From Betaproteobacteria bacterium (GTDB lineage: Bacteria > Pseudomonadota > Gammaproteobacteria > Burkholderiales > SG8-39): a DNA stretch of 64,000 nucleotides. The notes below the pieces were generated by a model. That model saw nothing but the letters and a program-made list of their open reading frames with translations, had not been told where the DNA came from and made no database searches. Positions 51,460-61,247 of this stretch are shown in pieces. The stretch covers positions 1 through 64,000 of the forward strand of contig VBCA01000013.1 in assembly GCA_005881575.1 (NCBI GenBank), given 5' to 3'. Each line of letters opens with the position of its first letter. The stretch's first letter is position 1. The translations under genes and the position numbers were made by a program.

Positions 51460-52105
51460 GCACTGGGTGGTTTCACATGCGGGGTTTCGCGGTCTGTACG
51501 CCGTGACATCCGATGAGCCCGATACCAGGTCGCTCACTCGCAAGGTGAGCAAGGCGCTTTCCGGCGGAGCACGCATCGTGCAGTACCGCAATAAATCCGC
51601 GACTGTAGAGCTGCGCCGCGAGCAGGGCGCGGCGCTGCTTGCACTCTGTCGCGAAGCGCGCATTCCGCTCGTCATCAACGACGATCTGGATCTGGCCTGC
51701 GGGATCGGCGCGGACGGCCTGCACCTTGGCCGCGAGGACATCCCCGTCGCAGCTGCGCGCGCGCGGCTGTGTAAAGACAAGCTGCTCGGGGTTTCCTGCT
51801 ACGACAGACTTGAACTCGCTCTCGCCGCGCGTGAAGCCGGTGCAGACTATGTCGCCTTCGGCAGCGCTTTCCCTTCCGCGACCAAGCCGTGCGCAACGCG
51901 TGCGCCGCTTTCACTTTATCGCGAAGCGAAAGGGCGCCTCGGTTTGCCCGTTGTCGCGATCGGAGGCATCACGACCGAAAACGCACGTACCGTTATCGAG
52001 GCCGGGGCCGACGCCGTTGCGGTGATCAGCGCGCTGTTCGACGCGCCCGACATCGAAGCGGCCGCGCGCAGCTTCAGTCGCCTTTTCGACCAGAAGGACT
52101 CGTGA
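51434..52105 (+). CDS. thiE: Thiamine-phosphate synthase
   Basis: A 223-residue TIM-barrel enzyme coupling HMP-pyrophosphate with thiazole phosphate. ATG 51434 within the 3' end of thiD was chosen by alignment to family N-terminus. Motifs: GLYAVTSDE (~17), [11 protein letters not shown] (~43), [24 protein letters not shown] (core INDDLDLAC and GLHLG), [22 protein letters not shown] (~138) and [12 protein letters not shown] (~174). It is followed by hemL with a 4-nt overlap. Confidence 0.95.
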   Translation: MSRAQAKPEHWVVSHAGFRGLYAVTSDEPDTRSLTRKVSKALSGGARIVQYRNKSATVELRREQGAALLALCREARIPLVINDDLDLACGIGADGLHLGREDIPVAAARARLCKDKLLGVSCYDRLELALAAREAGADYVAFGSAFPSATKPCATRAPLSLYREAKGRLGLPVVAIGGITTENARTVIEAGADAVAVISALFDAPDIEAAARSFSRLFDQKDS

Positions 52106-53382
52106 GCAAGAACGAATCGCTGTTTGCCCGGGCACAGAAAACTATCCCCGGCGGGGTCAACTCGCCCGTGCGGGCGTTTCGTGCCGTCGGCGGCACGCCC
52201 CGCTTCATAGTGCGCGGTGAAGGCAGCCGCATTTGGGACGCCGACGGTCGCGAATACCTAGACTACGTCGGCTCCTGGGGACCGCTCGTGCTCGGACACG
52301 CGGACCGGGAGGTCGTCGCCGCCGTGCGGGAGGCCGCGCGCCGCGGACTTTCCTTCGGCGCCCCGACCGAGCCCGAGGCCGAGATGGCCGAGCAGCTCGC
52401 GCGACTGGTTCCGGGGCTTGAATTGGTGCGACTGGTCAGTTCCGGAACCGAGGCGACCATGTCGGCGCTGCGGCTCGCGCGTGGATTCACCGGACGGCCC
52501 CGCATCGTCAAGTTCGAAGGCTGCTATCACGGACATGCGGACAGCCTGCTCGTCAAGGCGGGCTCGGGCGCGCTCACTCTGGGCAATCCGAGTTCGGCCG
52601 GGGTGACGGCCGAGACCGCAGCGCAGACGCTCGTCCTCGACTACAACGATGTCGCAGGGCTGGACGCTGCGTTTCACGAGCTCGGCGATTCCATCGCCTG
52701 CGTCATCGTCGAACCGGTCGCCGGGAACATGAACCTGGTTGCGCCGCTGCCCGGGTTTCTCCAGCGCATGCGCGAGCTATGCACGCGATACGGGGCCGTA
52801 CTGATTTTTGATGAGGTGATGACGGGTTTTCGCGTCGGGCTGCAAGGCGCTCAGCAGCTCTACGGAGTGCAAGCGGACCTCGTCACGCTGGGGAAGATAA
52901 TCGGCGGGGGAATGCCCCTGGGAGCCTTCGGTGGTCGCCGCGATATCATGGGGAAAGTCGCGCCGCTCGGCCCGGTGTACCAGGCCGGTACGCTTTCGGG
53001 CAATCCGCTCGCAGTAGCCGCAGGACTTGCGACTTTGAAAAAAGTCGAAGCGCCGGGATTCCATGAGCGTCTTGCTGCGACAGCGCGCAAGCTCTGCGAG
53101 GGCCTAGTCTCGGCGGCGCGCACGCGTGGCATTCCGTTCTCGGCGCAGTCCGTGGGAGGCATGTTCGGCCTGTATTTTCGTGCTGCGCCGCCGTCGACCT
53201 ACGCCGAGGTCATGCAGTGCGACAAAGAGGCGTTCAACCGATTTTTCCACGCCATGCTCGAGCGGGGCGTGTACTTCGCGCCGTCGGCCTATGAGGCGGG
53301 TTTCGTGTCCGCTTCGCACTCCCAAGCAGACCTTGCTGTCACGATCGCCGCGGCCGACGCGGCGTTCGGTTCGATGTCCTAG
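52102..53382 (+). CDS. hemL: Glutamate-1-semialdehyde 2,1-aminomutase
   Basis: A 426-residue PLP enzyme of the C5 pathway to 5-aminolevulinate. GTG 52102 overlaps the thiE stop. N-terminal [21 protein letters not shown] (core [11 protein letters not shown]), [17 protein letters not shown] (~114), [20 protein letters not shown]-binding [11 protein letters not shown] (~234) and the Schiff-base Lys in [18 protein letters not shown] (~265) are present. Shared operon with thiD and thiE is a recurring betaproteobacterial arrangement. It ends 27 bp from convergent mgtE. Confidence 0.96.
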   Translation: MSKNESLFARAQKTIPGGVNSPVRAFRAVGGTPRFIVRGEGSRIWDADGREYLDYVGSWGPLVLGHADREVVAAVREAARRGLSFGAPTEPEAEMAEQLARLVPGLELVRLVSSGTEATMSALRLARGFTGRPRIVKFEGCYHGHADSLLVKAGSGALTLGNPSSAGVTAETAAQTLVLDYNDVAGLDAAFHELGDSIACVIVEPVAGNMNLVAPLPGFLQRMRELCTRYGAVLIFDEVMTGFRVGLQGAQQLYGVQADLVTLGKIIGGGMPLGAFGGRRDIMGKVAPLGPVYQAGTLSGNPLAVAAGLATLKKVEAPGFHERLAATARKLCEGLVSAARTRGIPFSAQSVGGMFGLYFRAAPPSTYAEVMQCDKEAFNRFFHAMLERGVYFAPSAYEAGFVSASHSQADLAVTIAAADAAFGSMS

Positions 53383-53408
53383 CCCGGTGCAGGCGGCTCG
53401 CCCACGCG

Positions 53409-54854
53409 TCACACCAGAAACAGCGTCGCCAAGCCGAGGAAAATAAAAAAACCGCCGCTGTCGGTGATCGCGGTAATCAGTACCGAGGAACCCAGCGCCG
53501 GATCGCGCCCGAGCCGAATCATGGTGAGCGGGATGAGCACTCCGGCGGTTGCAGCAAGCACAAGGTTCAGCGTCATCGCCGCCGTCATCACCAGGCCGAG
53601 CGACACCTTCTGATAGAGCCAATAGGCGAGCAAGCCGAGCGCGCTGCCCCAGATCAGGCCGTTGAGAAGCGAAACGCCCAGCTCCTTCGCGAGCAGCTTC
53701 TTTGCGTGCTCTCTCTGCACCTGGCCGAGAGCGATCGAGCGCACGATCATGGTGATGGTCTGGTTGCCCGAATTTCCCCCGATTCCGGCGACGATGGGCA
53801 TGAGCGCGGCGAGCGCCACCAGCTTCTCGATCGAGTGCTCGAAGGCGCCGATCACTCGCGAGGCGACAAATGCGGTGACCAGGTTGATCGCCAGCCACGA
53901 CCAGCGATTCCTCACGCTCGCCCAGACCGAGGAAAAGACGTCTTCCTCCTCGCGCAACCCGGCCTGCGTGAGGAGCTCGTTCTCGCTCTTGCTGCGGATG
54001 AAGTCGACGACCTTGTCCACCGTCACCCGCCCGACGAGTTTACCCTGCTCGTCCACGACTGGTGCAGAAACCAGGTCATACCGCTCGAAGGCCTTGGCGG
54101 CGTCCTGCGCCTTGTCGCCCGACTGGAGCGTGACGACATCACTCATCATCACCTTTGCAACATTGTGCTCAAGTTCGGAGACGATCAGTTTGGAGAGCGG
54201 CAGCACGCCCTTCAAGCGCTCGTCCCTGTCGACGACGAAGATCTGATCGGTATGGTGCGGCAGCGCGTCGAAGCGCCGCAGATACCGCGTGACGGTCTCG
54301 ACCGCGGTGTCCTCGCGCACGCTGACCACGTCGAAATCCATGAGAGCGCCGACCGCGTCCTCGGGGTACGACATCGCCGCGCGCAACTGCTCGCGTTCCT
54401 CGACCGGCAAGGCTTGGAAGACATCGTGGATGACGCCTTCGGGGAGGTCCGGCGCGAGGTCGGCGATTTCGTCGGCCTCCAACTGCTCGGCTGCAGCGAC
54501 CAGCTCCTGCAAATCCATGCTGCGGATGAGCGTCTCGCGCACCGCATCGGAGGCTTGAAGCAGGATTTCGCCGTCGCGCTCCGCTTTGACGAGATTCCAG
54601 ACGACGAGCCGCTCCTCCAGGGGCAGCGATTCAAGCACGTACGCGATGTCGGCCGGATGCATGGAGTCGAGCTTCGCGCGAAGTTCGGCGACGTTCTGCC
54701 GATGCACGAGCGATTCCACCAGCTCGTGCTTTGGCATTTCCTGGCGCTCCACCAGGTGCTCGACCAGGCGGTGCCGCCGCAGGAGCTCTTGAACCTCACG
54801 CAAGTCGGCCTGGAGGTCTTCGAGCTCCTTCTTCGGGCTGAGGGTTTCGATCAT
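53409..54854 (-). CDS. mgtE: Magnesium transporter MgtE
   Basis: A 481-residue Mg2+ channel. An N-terminal superhelical MgtE_N domain (~30-150: LVESLVHRQNVAELRAKLDSM, HPADIAYVLESL), two CBS domains (~155-300; VVSVREDTAVETVTRYLRR and VDEQGKLVGRVTVDKVVDFI) that gate by Mg2+, and five C-terminal helices (~310-481). The pore signature MPIVAGIGGNSGNQTITMIVRSIALGQ, core AGIGGNSGNQT (~357), and the conserved acidic site in TM5 are seen. No M-box-like leader is evident. Confidence 0.95.
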   Translation of the reverse strand: MIETLSPKKELEDLQADLREVQELLRRHRLVEHLVERQEMPKHELVESLVHRQNVAELRAKLDSMHPADIAYVLESLPLEERLVVWNLVKAERDGEILLQASDAVRETLIRSMDLQELVAAAEQLEADEIADLAPDLPEGVIHDVFQALPVEEREQLRAAMSYPEDAVGALMDFDVVSVREDTAVETVTRYLRRFDALPHHTDQIFVVDRDERLKGVLPLSKLIVSELEHNVAKVMMSDVVTLQSGDKAQDAAKAFERYDLVSAPVVDEQGKLVGRVTVDKVVDFIRSKSENELLTQAGLREEEDVFSSVWASVRNRWSWLAINLVTAFVASRVIGAFEHSIEKLVALAALMPIVAGIGGNSGNQTITMIVRSIALGQVQREHAKKLLAKELGVSLLNGLIWGSALGLLAYWLYQKVSLGLVMTAAMTLNLVLAATAGVLIPLTMIRLGRDPALGSSVLITAITDSGGFFIFLGLATLFLV

Positions 54855-55009
54855 GCGAGGCGGCCCTTCGCCGTGAAATGGTCCCCGGGTTTGCCGCGGA
54901 CAACGCCCGACGCGCCGCGCGCGGCTGAGGCGATTCTAGCAGTCGGCTGTATGATGGGCGATAGAAAAATCTCGCCCGATGGCACCCCATACTCCCCGCT
55001 TCGGTTGAC

Positions 55010-56302
55010 GTGACGGCTTCAAATCGCTTTGCCGACGACGTGCGCCCCAGGGAGGTTCTCGCCTGGGCGATGTACGACTTTGCCAACTCGGGCTACACCA
55101 CGGTCGTGATCACCGCCGTGTTCAACGCCTATTTCGTCTCGATAATCGCGGGCAACGCTCCTTGGGCGACTTTTGCCTGGACGGCGGCGTTGTCGGCTTC
55201 GTACGCTTTAATCCTGCTGACTGGCCCTGTCATTGGGGCCTACGCCGACCTACGTGCCGTAAAAAAGCGCTTGCTCGTTCTCACCACGGCTGGTTGCGTG
55301 ATTGCTACTGCCTTGCTCGCGTTCACCGGGCCCGGAACGCTCGCGCTCGCGGTGGTGCTACTGGTATTTTCCAATTTCTGCTTCGCCTCCGGGGAAAACC
55401 TCATCGCCGCGTTCCTGCCCGAGCTCGCCCAGGGCGAATCGCTGGGACGGGTATCGGGCTGGGGCTGGAGCCTGGGTTATCTGGGCGGGCTTTTGACTCT
55501 CGGTCTTTGCCTGGGCTACGTCACTTGGGCTCAAGCCCACGGCCAGGAACCGCAACAGTTTGTGCCGGTCACGATGCTGATCACCGCCGCAACCTTCGCC
55601 GCAGCGAGCCTGCCGACGTTCTTGGTGCTCAAGGAGCGTGCCCGCGCGGTTCCGGTCGCCGCCGGCGAAAACCTAACGCGGGCGGCCTTTGCGCGCCTCG
55701 CGCAAACGCTGCGCCAAGCCGCGCGCTATCGGGACCTCGCGCGGTTCCTGATATGCATCGTCTTCTATCAAGCGGGAATCCAGACGGTCATCGCACTCGC
55801 CGCGATTTACGCGGAACAAGCGCTCGGTTTCACGACGAAGGATACGATCGCCCTGATCTTGGTGGTCAACGTGACTGCCGCGGTCGGTGCGTTCGCTTTC
55901 GGCAATATCCAGGATCGACTCGGGCACGTGCGAACCATTGCTCTTACTCTTCTGCTGTGGATCGCAACGACCTTGATAACCTGGTCCGCGTCGAACTCCG
56001 GACTCTTCTGGGTGGCCGCCAATCTTGCAGGACTGTGCCTGGGTTCCTCGCAGTCGGCCGGCCGGGCCCTGGTGGGTTACCTGAGCCCCGCTGACCGGCA
56101 CGCCGAGTTTTTCGGACTCTGGGGATTTGCGGTCAAGCTGTCTTCGATTCTGGGGCCGATTACCTACGGCACGATGACCTGGGTGACCGACGGCAACCAT
56201 CGTCTCGCCATGCTGGCGACCGGTGGATTCTTCGTGGCCGGCCTTCTCTTGCTGTCAGGGATCGACGTCCCTCGCGGTCGACGCGCGGCAGAACGGGCCT
56301 AG
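55010..56302 (+). CDS. MFS transporter, UMF1 (vacuole effluxer Atg22-like) family
   Basis: A 430-residue protein with 12 predicted helices. GTG start. The N-terminal REVLAWAMYDFANSGYTTVV (~12) is the UMF1 signature; GPVIGAYADLRAVKKRLL (~70) is the MFS loop 2-3 motif, and GLCLGSSQSAGRALVGYLSP (~343) and FFGLWGF (~366) support the family. Substrates of bacterial members are mostly unknown; yeast Atg22 exports amino acids. It converges on mtgA with 19 bp between. Confidence 0.9.
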   Translation: MTASNRFADDVRPREVLAWAMYDFANSGYTTVVITAVFNAYFVSIIAGNAPWATFAWTAALSASYALILLTGPVIGAYADLRAVKKRLLVLTTAGCVIATALLAFTGPGTLALAVVLLVFSNFCFASGENLIAAFLPELAQGESLGRVSGWGWSLGYLGGLLTLGLCLGYVTWAQAHGQEPQQFVPVTMLITAATFAAASLPTFLVLKERARAVPVAAGENLTRAAFARLAQTLRQAARYRDLARFLICIVFYQAGIQTVIALAAIYAEQALGFTTKDTIALILVVNVTAAVGAFAFGNIQDRLGHVRTIALTLLLWIATTLITWSASNSGLFWVAANLAGLCLGSSQSAGRALVGYLSPADRHAEFFGLWGFAVKLSSILGPITYGTMTWVTDGNHRLAMLATGGFFVAGLLLLSGIDVPRGRRAAERA

Positions 56303-56321
56303 CAGTCGCAGCCGCGGAAGA

Positions 56322-57023
56322 CTAGGGGACCTGTGCGGCAGACATCTGCGTCAATATGCTCTCGCTATAGCTCGTCAAATAGGGTGAGCTGCGGTTGCGG
56401 TCGTAGTAGCGCGGACGCGGAAGCATCGCAGCGAGGCGCGCAGCTTGCTCGGGTTCGAGGCCGGCTGCGTCCACGCCGAAGTAGTGGCGTGCCGCCGCTT
56501 CGGCTCCGAAGACGTTTTCGCCCCATTCCGCGACGTTCAGATAGATTTCGAAAATGCGGCGCTTGTCCATGGCGGCTTCGAGCATGGCGGCGAGAATCGC
56601 TTCCTGCCCCTTCCGCAGCAAGCTGCGCTCGCCCGAAAGGAACAGGTTCTTTGCGAGCTGCTGCGTAATGGTCGAGCCGCCGGCGACGAACTTCCCGCGA
56701 CGCTGGTTCTTGTCCATCGCGCGCTGAATGCCTTCCCAATCGAAGCCTTCGTGCTCGACGAACTTTGCGTCCTCCGCGACGATGATGGCGCGCTTCAAGT
56801 GGATCGAGATTCGTCCGTAGTCGGTCCATTTCTGCTCGAGCGTCTTGGACTTGTTCGGTCGCATGGCCTCCAGACGAGCATCCATGGTTCGCGTCGTCGC
56901 AGGATTGTGCTCGACCCAGTACAGGATCTGCGCCAAGAACCAGAACTCGTAGACCGCGAGGCCAAGAACCGCCGTCCCGGCGCTGTAGCAGAACATCTTC
57001 CACAATGAGAGGAGCGACCTCAT
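56322..57023 (-). CDS. mtgA: Monofunctional biosynthetic peptidoglycan transglycosylase
   Basis: A 233-residue GT51 glycosyltransferase polymerising lipid II. One N-terminal helix (~12-35) anchors it in the inner membrane. Catalytic Glu in IIVAEDAKFVEHEGFDWEGI (~78; the family EDxxFxxHxGxD pattern), GGSTITQQLAKNLFLSGERS (core STITQQLAKNLFL), RKGQEAILAAMLE and KRRIFEIYLNVAEWGENVFG (core EIYLNVAEWG) are present. The C-terminus has MLPRPRYYDRNRSS. In many betaproteobacteria aroE precedes it; here the TonB-like gene does. Confidence 0.95.
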   Translation of the reverse strand: MRSLLSLWKMFCYSAGTAVLGLAVYEFWFLAQILYWVEHNPATTRTMDARLEAMRPNKSKTLEQKWTDYGRISIHLKRAIIVAEDAKFVEHEGFDWEGIQRAMDKNQRRGKFVAGGSTITQQLAKNLFLSGERSLLRKGQEAILAAMLEAAMDKRRIFEIYLNVAEWGENVFGAEAAARHYFGVDAAGLEPEQAARLAAMLPRPRYYDRNRSSPYLTSYSESILTQMSAAQVP

Positions 57024-57086
57024 TCTTCAGGCGCCTTGCGCTACCTGGGCCGCTCAGCTCGCACTGCAGAAAAGGCACACCCCTTC

Positions 57087-57977
57087 CTAGTCACTGAAAA
57101 CTTTATCACCGCGCGCGAAATGCCAGGTGCGGGTGATTACCAGGATGTCGGTTTCCTTGCGAATGTCGCTGGGGAATTTGGCGTAGGGCGCCGCCAGTTG
57201 AACGATGCGCTGTGCGGCGGCATCGAGGATTTTGTGCCCGGAGGATCGCTCGAGATCCATCGCCGCCAGCGTCCCGTCCGAATTGATCGACACGGTCAGC
57301 CTGAGGCTGCCGTAGATTCTGCCGCGCGCACTTTCAGGGTAGTTGAGATTCCCGATGCGCTCTATCTTCTGGCGCCAGTCCTCGACGTAAAGTGCGTAGC
57401 GAACCTCGGCGGCACGCGCGCCCACGAAGGTCTTGCGGGGACGCTTGTTGTATTCCTCGATCTGGCGCGCGATTTGCGCTTCCATCCGAGCGACGATCAA
57501 GGCGCTTTCGGCGAGATCCGTCCCGGAGAGCTGCGACTTCATCTCGGCCTGCGGTTCGGGCTCGGCCGATGCGATCTCCTTACGAGATTGCGCTTGTGCG
57601 AGCAGTTGCCTTTGTCGCGCCTCTAGCTCCTGCACGCGGCGGATCGCCTCTTTCAAGTCCGAGCCGCGCTCCGTCGGCTGCGTTACCGGAAGGGGAGATT
57701 TCGCGCGACGATCGAGATCCGTATCGCCGCCGCCGTCAAGGTCGGACTGGGCGTTAACCTCGGGGCGGGCGGGTCTCGAACGGGTTTTCGAATTCACCAG
57801 CACTACGTCGAGCTGCGATGGACTGAGCCTGCGCAGGGCGTCGGGCAGCCTAAAATGGATCGAGAGCACGATCGCATGGAGAACGATCGAGATGGACAGC
57901 GCCATCGCCAGCGCACGCGAGTCGGGTTCCAGCCTGGCAAGCGGCTGCGGCCACGCTAGGGCGCTAGAAACGCTCAA
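57087..57977 (-). CDS. TonB-like C-terminal domain protein (energy transducer type)
   Basis: A 296-residue protein with TTG start. An N-terminal helix (~24-42, LSISIVLHAIVLSIHF) is followed by a long charged, Gln/Arg/Glu-rich helical linker with a coiled-coil region (~108-185: IRRVQELEARQRQLLAQ) and a C-terminal TonB-like domain (~205-290: NLNYPESARGRIYGSLRLTV, core YPESARGRIYG; GTLAAMDLERSSGHKILDAAA). It lacks a clear Pro-rich EP/KP region typical of TonB, and exbB/exbD are not adjacent. Could be a TolA- or TonB-like envelope protein. Confidence 0.82.
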   Translation of the reverse strand: MSVSSALAWPQPLARLEPDSRALAMALSISIVLHAIVLSIHFRLPDALRRLSPSQLDVVLVNSKTRSRPARPEVNAQSDLDGGGDTDLDRRAKSPLPVTQPTERGSDLKEAIRRVQELEARQRQLLAQAQSRKEIASAEPEPQAEMKSQLSGTDLAESALIVARMEAQIARQIEEYNKRPRKTFVGARAAEVRYALYVEDWRQKIERIGNLNYPESARGRIYGSLRLTVSINSDGTLAAMDLERSSGHKILDAAAQRIVQLAAPYAKFPSDIRKETDILVITRTWHFARGDKVFSD

Positions 57978-58011
57978 CTTTCTGACCCCTAAAAGCTTTG
58001 CGAATCATGGT

Positions 58012-58040
58012 ATTCTATGCTCTTTCTCGAGTTTTGTCTC
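58012..58040 (-). promoter_or_regulatory. Candidate sigma-70 promoter for the TonB-like gene
   Basis: On the minus strand GAGACA (58040-58035), 17-nt spacer, TAGAAT (58017-58012). It lies in a locally AT-rich gap about 35 bp before the TTG start at 57977. This is one of the better matches in the window. Confidence 0.5.
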
Positions 58041-58060
58041 ATGTATGCTGTCCACCGAGT

Positions 58061-59920
58061 TTACTCGTTGCTCTTGCAGCAGCGAAATACGCACTTGAGG
58101 TCGGCTTCAACGAGGTCGATTTCAGTCACTGCGATTTCGACGCCGGTACCCGGCGCGAGTTCGGGCAGCGACGGCACCCTGGCGTAAAGCGGTAAGCCGT
58201 CGAACTTGACCAGATTTTCGCGCACCACTTCGGCCCCCGCAATATCGATCGCCTCCTGAAGCAGCCACCTCAAGCACCAGTAATGCTCCATGCGCCGCTG
58301 GAAATCGTCGTAGGAAGCGTATGTCGTTTCAAAATCATGCACCGCAGCCAGCATGATGTCCGCATTCCGCGAAAACGGTGGCGCCTGCCCGCTGAGGAGC
58401 GCGAGGAGCTGCCACTGGTTTAGCAGATCCACGTATCGGCGCAGGGGCGAACTCGTCCAGGCATAGTGGCTGATTCCCAGGCCCAGGTGCCCCATGGCCG
58501 AAGTGCTCATCCTGACCTTGCCAGCCGACTGCACCCGGTAGACCCCCGCGACATCGTGATCGTCGAGCAGCCTCCCCCAGGTGCCGTTTACCGCTATCAT
58601 CAGCTCGGCCACCAACTTATCGAGTGGCGTACCGCGACGACGCTCGACGATGTCGACGCGCGCGTTTTCCCCGTGACCCTCGACGCGGAAGGTGTAGTCA
58701 GGACGTTCAGGCCCCGAAGAGGATTTGCCGCGTCCCCGCTCGAGCGCGCCTGCAAACTTCCACAGCGTGTTCAGTTCACGTGAATAGGGAATGTCCCCCC
58801 GCGACGTTCCGGCAAGAAATGCAGCATCAAGCTCCTCGACCGCCTGATGGCGTAGGTTGGCCGCAATGCGCACCCGCTCGACACGGGTGTGGCGGGCCTC
58901 GATGGCAAAATCGTCAGCGTGTAGGTCCAAATACAGGGAACATGCGGGGCGCTCGGCGCCTTCGGTGAGCGAGAACCGCTCGATTGCTTCGGGCGGCAGC
59001 ATGGTGATCTTGCGGCCCGGCACGTACACCGTCGAGAGCCGCTCGCGCGCCACGGCATCGAGCGGCGATCCGGGTGCGAACCCGAGGGCGGGAGCGGCAA
59101 TATGAATGCCGACGCGAAAGCGGCCGTCCGCAAGGGGGGTGAGCGAGAACGCATCGTCGATTTCCGTCGTAGCCGTGTCATCCAGGCTGAATGCATCCGC
59201 CTGAGCGACTGGCAAACCGCGAGGCTCGGCAATCTCGAGGTTCAACGGAAAATCCGTTCCCTTGGGAAAGTATTCGTAGAAAAATCGGTTGAGGTGGTAG
59301 TCGTGGCTGGAGGGCAGCGCCCCGCAGTGCTCCATGAGCTTCGCCGGCGACAAGCCGGTCTTTGCGCAGGCCTTCTCGAGCGCTTTGGTCTCCGCGCGGT
59401 TGCGATCGGGCCTGTACAGGAGCTGCTCCCGAAGCGGCCGGAATTCTTCCGGAAACACGCCGTGCTCCAGTTGCTCGGCCCAGGCTGAAATCTGCGCCTG
59501 CTGTTGTTTCTTCCTTTCGATGCCAACCAGCGCCGCGCGCAGCGTCTCGGGCGGCGCAGCCCGATAGCGCCCCCTGCCCTTGCGGTAAAAGTACATCGGT
59601 GCCGAGTGCAGCTTCACCAGAATACCGGCTGCCTCCACGGCTGAAGGCGCGCGGCCACAGTATTCGTGCGCAAGGTCGGCGAACCCGAATTCCTCTGTGC
59701 CACAGCACTGCCACAGAAAATCCGCTTCGATCCCGCCCGCCAGCGCCTCGGCTTGTGCGAGCAGATCCGCCGCACTCGGCTCCGGAAACCGCAATAGCAC
59801 GTCCTTCGACTTGATCTTGGCGCGCTTCCCGTGCGACGCTTCGACCTGAAGCGTGTTGTCGCTGTCGGCGAGCACCGTGGCGACCTTAAACGCACCGCTT
59901 TCTTCGTAGAGAACGTTCAC
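58061..59920 (-). CDS. RNB-domain ribonuclease (RNase II/R family)
   Basis: A 619-residue 3'-5' exoribonuclease-like protein. GTG 59920 is taken because [21 protein letters not shown], core YEESGAFKV, is the usual N-terminus; the open frame reaches 59989. An N-terminal cold-shock-like region (~1-60) precedes a long linker and the RNB domain (~230-530): catalytic Asp cluster in [14 protein letters not shown] (~248) and the RNB signature [15 protein letters not shown] (~505). There is no clear C-terminal S1 domain, only a short beta extension ending [20 protein letters not shown], core [10 protein letters not shown]. Probably RNA-degrading; the exact target is unknown. Confidence 0.88.
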   Translation of the reverse strand: MNVLYEESGAFKVATVLADSDNTLQVEASHGKRAKIKSKDVLLRFPEPSAADLLAQAEALAGGIEADFLWQCCGTEEFGFADLAHEYCGRAPSAVEAAGILVKLHSAPMYFYRKGRGRYRAAPPETLRAALVGIERKKQQQAQISAWAEQLEHGVFPEEFRPLREQLLYRPDRNRAETKALEKACAKTGLSPAKLMEHCGALPSSHDYHLNRFFYEYFPKGTDFPLNLEIAEPRGLPVAQADAFSLDDTATTEIDDAFSLTPLADGRFRVGIHIAAPALGFAPGSPLDAVARERLSTVYVPGRKITMLPPEAIERFSLTEGAERPACSLYLDLHADDFAIEARHTRVERVRIAANLRHQAVEELDAAFLAGTSRGDIPYSRELNTLWKFAGALERGRGKSSSGPERPDYTFRVEGHGENARVDIVERRRGTPLDKLVAELMIAVNGTWGRLLDDHDVAGVYRVQSAGKVRMSTSAMGHLGLGISHYAWTSSPLRRYVDLLNQWQLLALLSGQAPPFSRNADIMLAAVHDFETTYASYDDFQRRMEHYWCLRWLLQEAIDIAGAEVVRENLVKFDGLPLYARVPSLPELAPGTGVEIAVTEIDLVEADLKCVFRCCKSNE

Positions 59921-60031
59921 GCGATGGAGCCAAACGGGAAGGAGCCGCTTCGCGGCGGCCCGATGAGTGCGATAATTATAGCGCAGCATTGCTCCCGCTC
60001 ACTCCGACGAAGACGCCAAAACCCTCGCCCA

Positions 60032-61177
60032 ATGGCAAAGATCGAAACAATTGCAGTAGCAACCGTCCGAGTTCCGCTGGATAACGTAACAAGCTTCGCC
60101 ACGCGCACGGTTTCGGCGCGCGACTACGGACTTGTCAAGGTGTGCGCCGGAGGCTTCGAGGGCATCGGATTTTGCTACGCAGGCTCTTCCGGCGGAACGC
60201 TCGTCGCGCACGCAGTGGAGCAGTTGCTTGCCCCGGGTCTGCTCGGCCACGAAAGTCTGCTCGTCGAAGGCCTTTGGCAGCGCATGTTCGAGGAAACATT
60301 GCTCCACGGACGCGCCGGCAGCGTCATGCGTGCGATCTCCATCTTGGACTGTGCCCTTTGGGACCTGAATTCGCGCGCGTCGAAACTTCCCCTTTACAAA
60401 TATCTCGGAGCTGTGCTGGATGAGGCCGTGCCTGCGTACGCAAGCGGCGGCTATTACCTCCCCGGCAAGACGCCGAAAAAGCTCGGCGAGGAAATGGCAA
60501 GCTACGCAAAAGCCGGTTTTCGTGCCGTGAAGATGAAAGTGGGGCGGCTTTCGCCCAAGGAGGAGGAAGCGCGCGTAAAAGCGGCGCGCGACGCGATCGG
60601 ACCCGAAGTCGAGCTGATGCTGGATGCAAACAACGCCTGGCACGATTTGCCTACGGCGATGCGCTATATGGAACGCTTCGAACTCTACGACCCTTATTGG
60701 ATCGAGGAGCCGTTTTTCCCCGATGACATCGACAACCACGCGCGCCTAGCGAAACTCACGCGCGTCACGGTTGCCACGGGTGAGATCGGGACCGGGCGCT
60801 GGCATTTCAAGGAAATCCTCGATAAGGGCGCGGCGCAGATCCTGCAGACGGACGCTCTGGTATGCGGCGGGGTTACCGAGTGGAGAAAAATTGCCGCCAC
60901 CGCGTCGAGCTACGGCGTCACCGTCTGCCCGCACTGGTTTCATGACCTGCACGCGCAGCTTGTAGCGGCAACACCCAACGCGCGCTACGTCGAGTTCTTC
61001 CCTGATGACCAAGTGCTCAATTTTCGGCGTCTCATCGATACTCAGCTCAAGATTAGAGACGGCATGCTGATTCTGCCGAAGACGCCGGGCCTCGGGTTCG
61101 GATTCGATGAAAGGGCCGTTGCGCGCTACGGGCTCGAAGACGGAAAGGCGGTCTGGAAGGTGCTGAAGTTGAAGTAG
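60032..61177 (+). CDS. Mandelate racemase/muconate lactonising enzyme family protein
   Basis: A 381-residue enolase-superfamily protein. The base motif KxK is in FRAVKMKVGRL (~166-172); metal ligands are Asp in LMLDANNAW (~193), Glu in YWIEEPFF (~221) and Glu in VATGEIGTG (~246). A His in VCPHWFHDLHAQL (~297) fits the second base of MR-type enzymes. Full active site is present, so it is likely an active racemase or dehydratase of an acid sugar or similar, substrate unknown. It is divergent from the RNB gene, 111 bp apart, and converges toward mpl. Confidence 0.88.
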   Translation: MAKIETIAVATVRVPLDNVTSFATRTVSARDYGLVKVCAGGFEGIGFCYAGSSGGTLVAHAVEQLLAPGLLGHESLLVEGLWQRMFEETLLHGRAGSVMRAISILDCALWDLNSRASKLPLYKYLGAVLDEAVPAYASGGYYLPGKTPKKLGEEMASYAKAGFRAVKMKVGRLSPKEEEARVKAARDAIGPEVELMLDANNAWHDLPTAMRYMERFELYDPYWIEEPFFPDDIDNHARLAKLTRVTVATGEIGTGRWHFKEILDKGAAQILQTDALVCGGVTEWRKIAATASSYGVTVCPHWFHDLHAQLVAATPNARYVEFFPDDQVLNFRRLIDTQLKIRDGMLILPKTPGLGFGFDERAVARYGLEDGKAVWKVLKLK

Positions 61178-61247
61178 CAATCAACTCATTCCGGCGAATT
61201 CCAGTTGGCAGACTGCGGCGAACTGTAGAATCCGTGGAGGTGGACGA

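Noticed and set aside
54855-55009. Possible Mg2+ riboswitch (M-box) before mgtE
   Set aside because: The leader is too short and lacks recognisable conserved elements.
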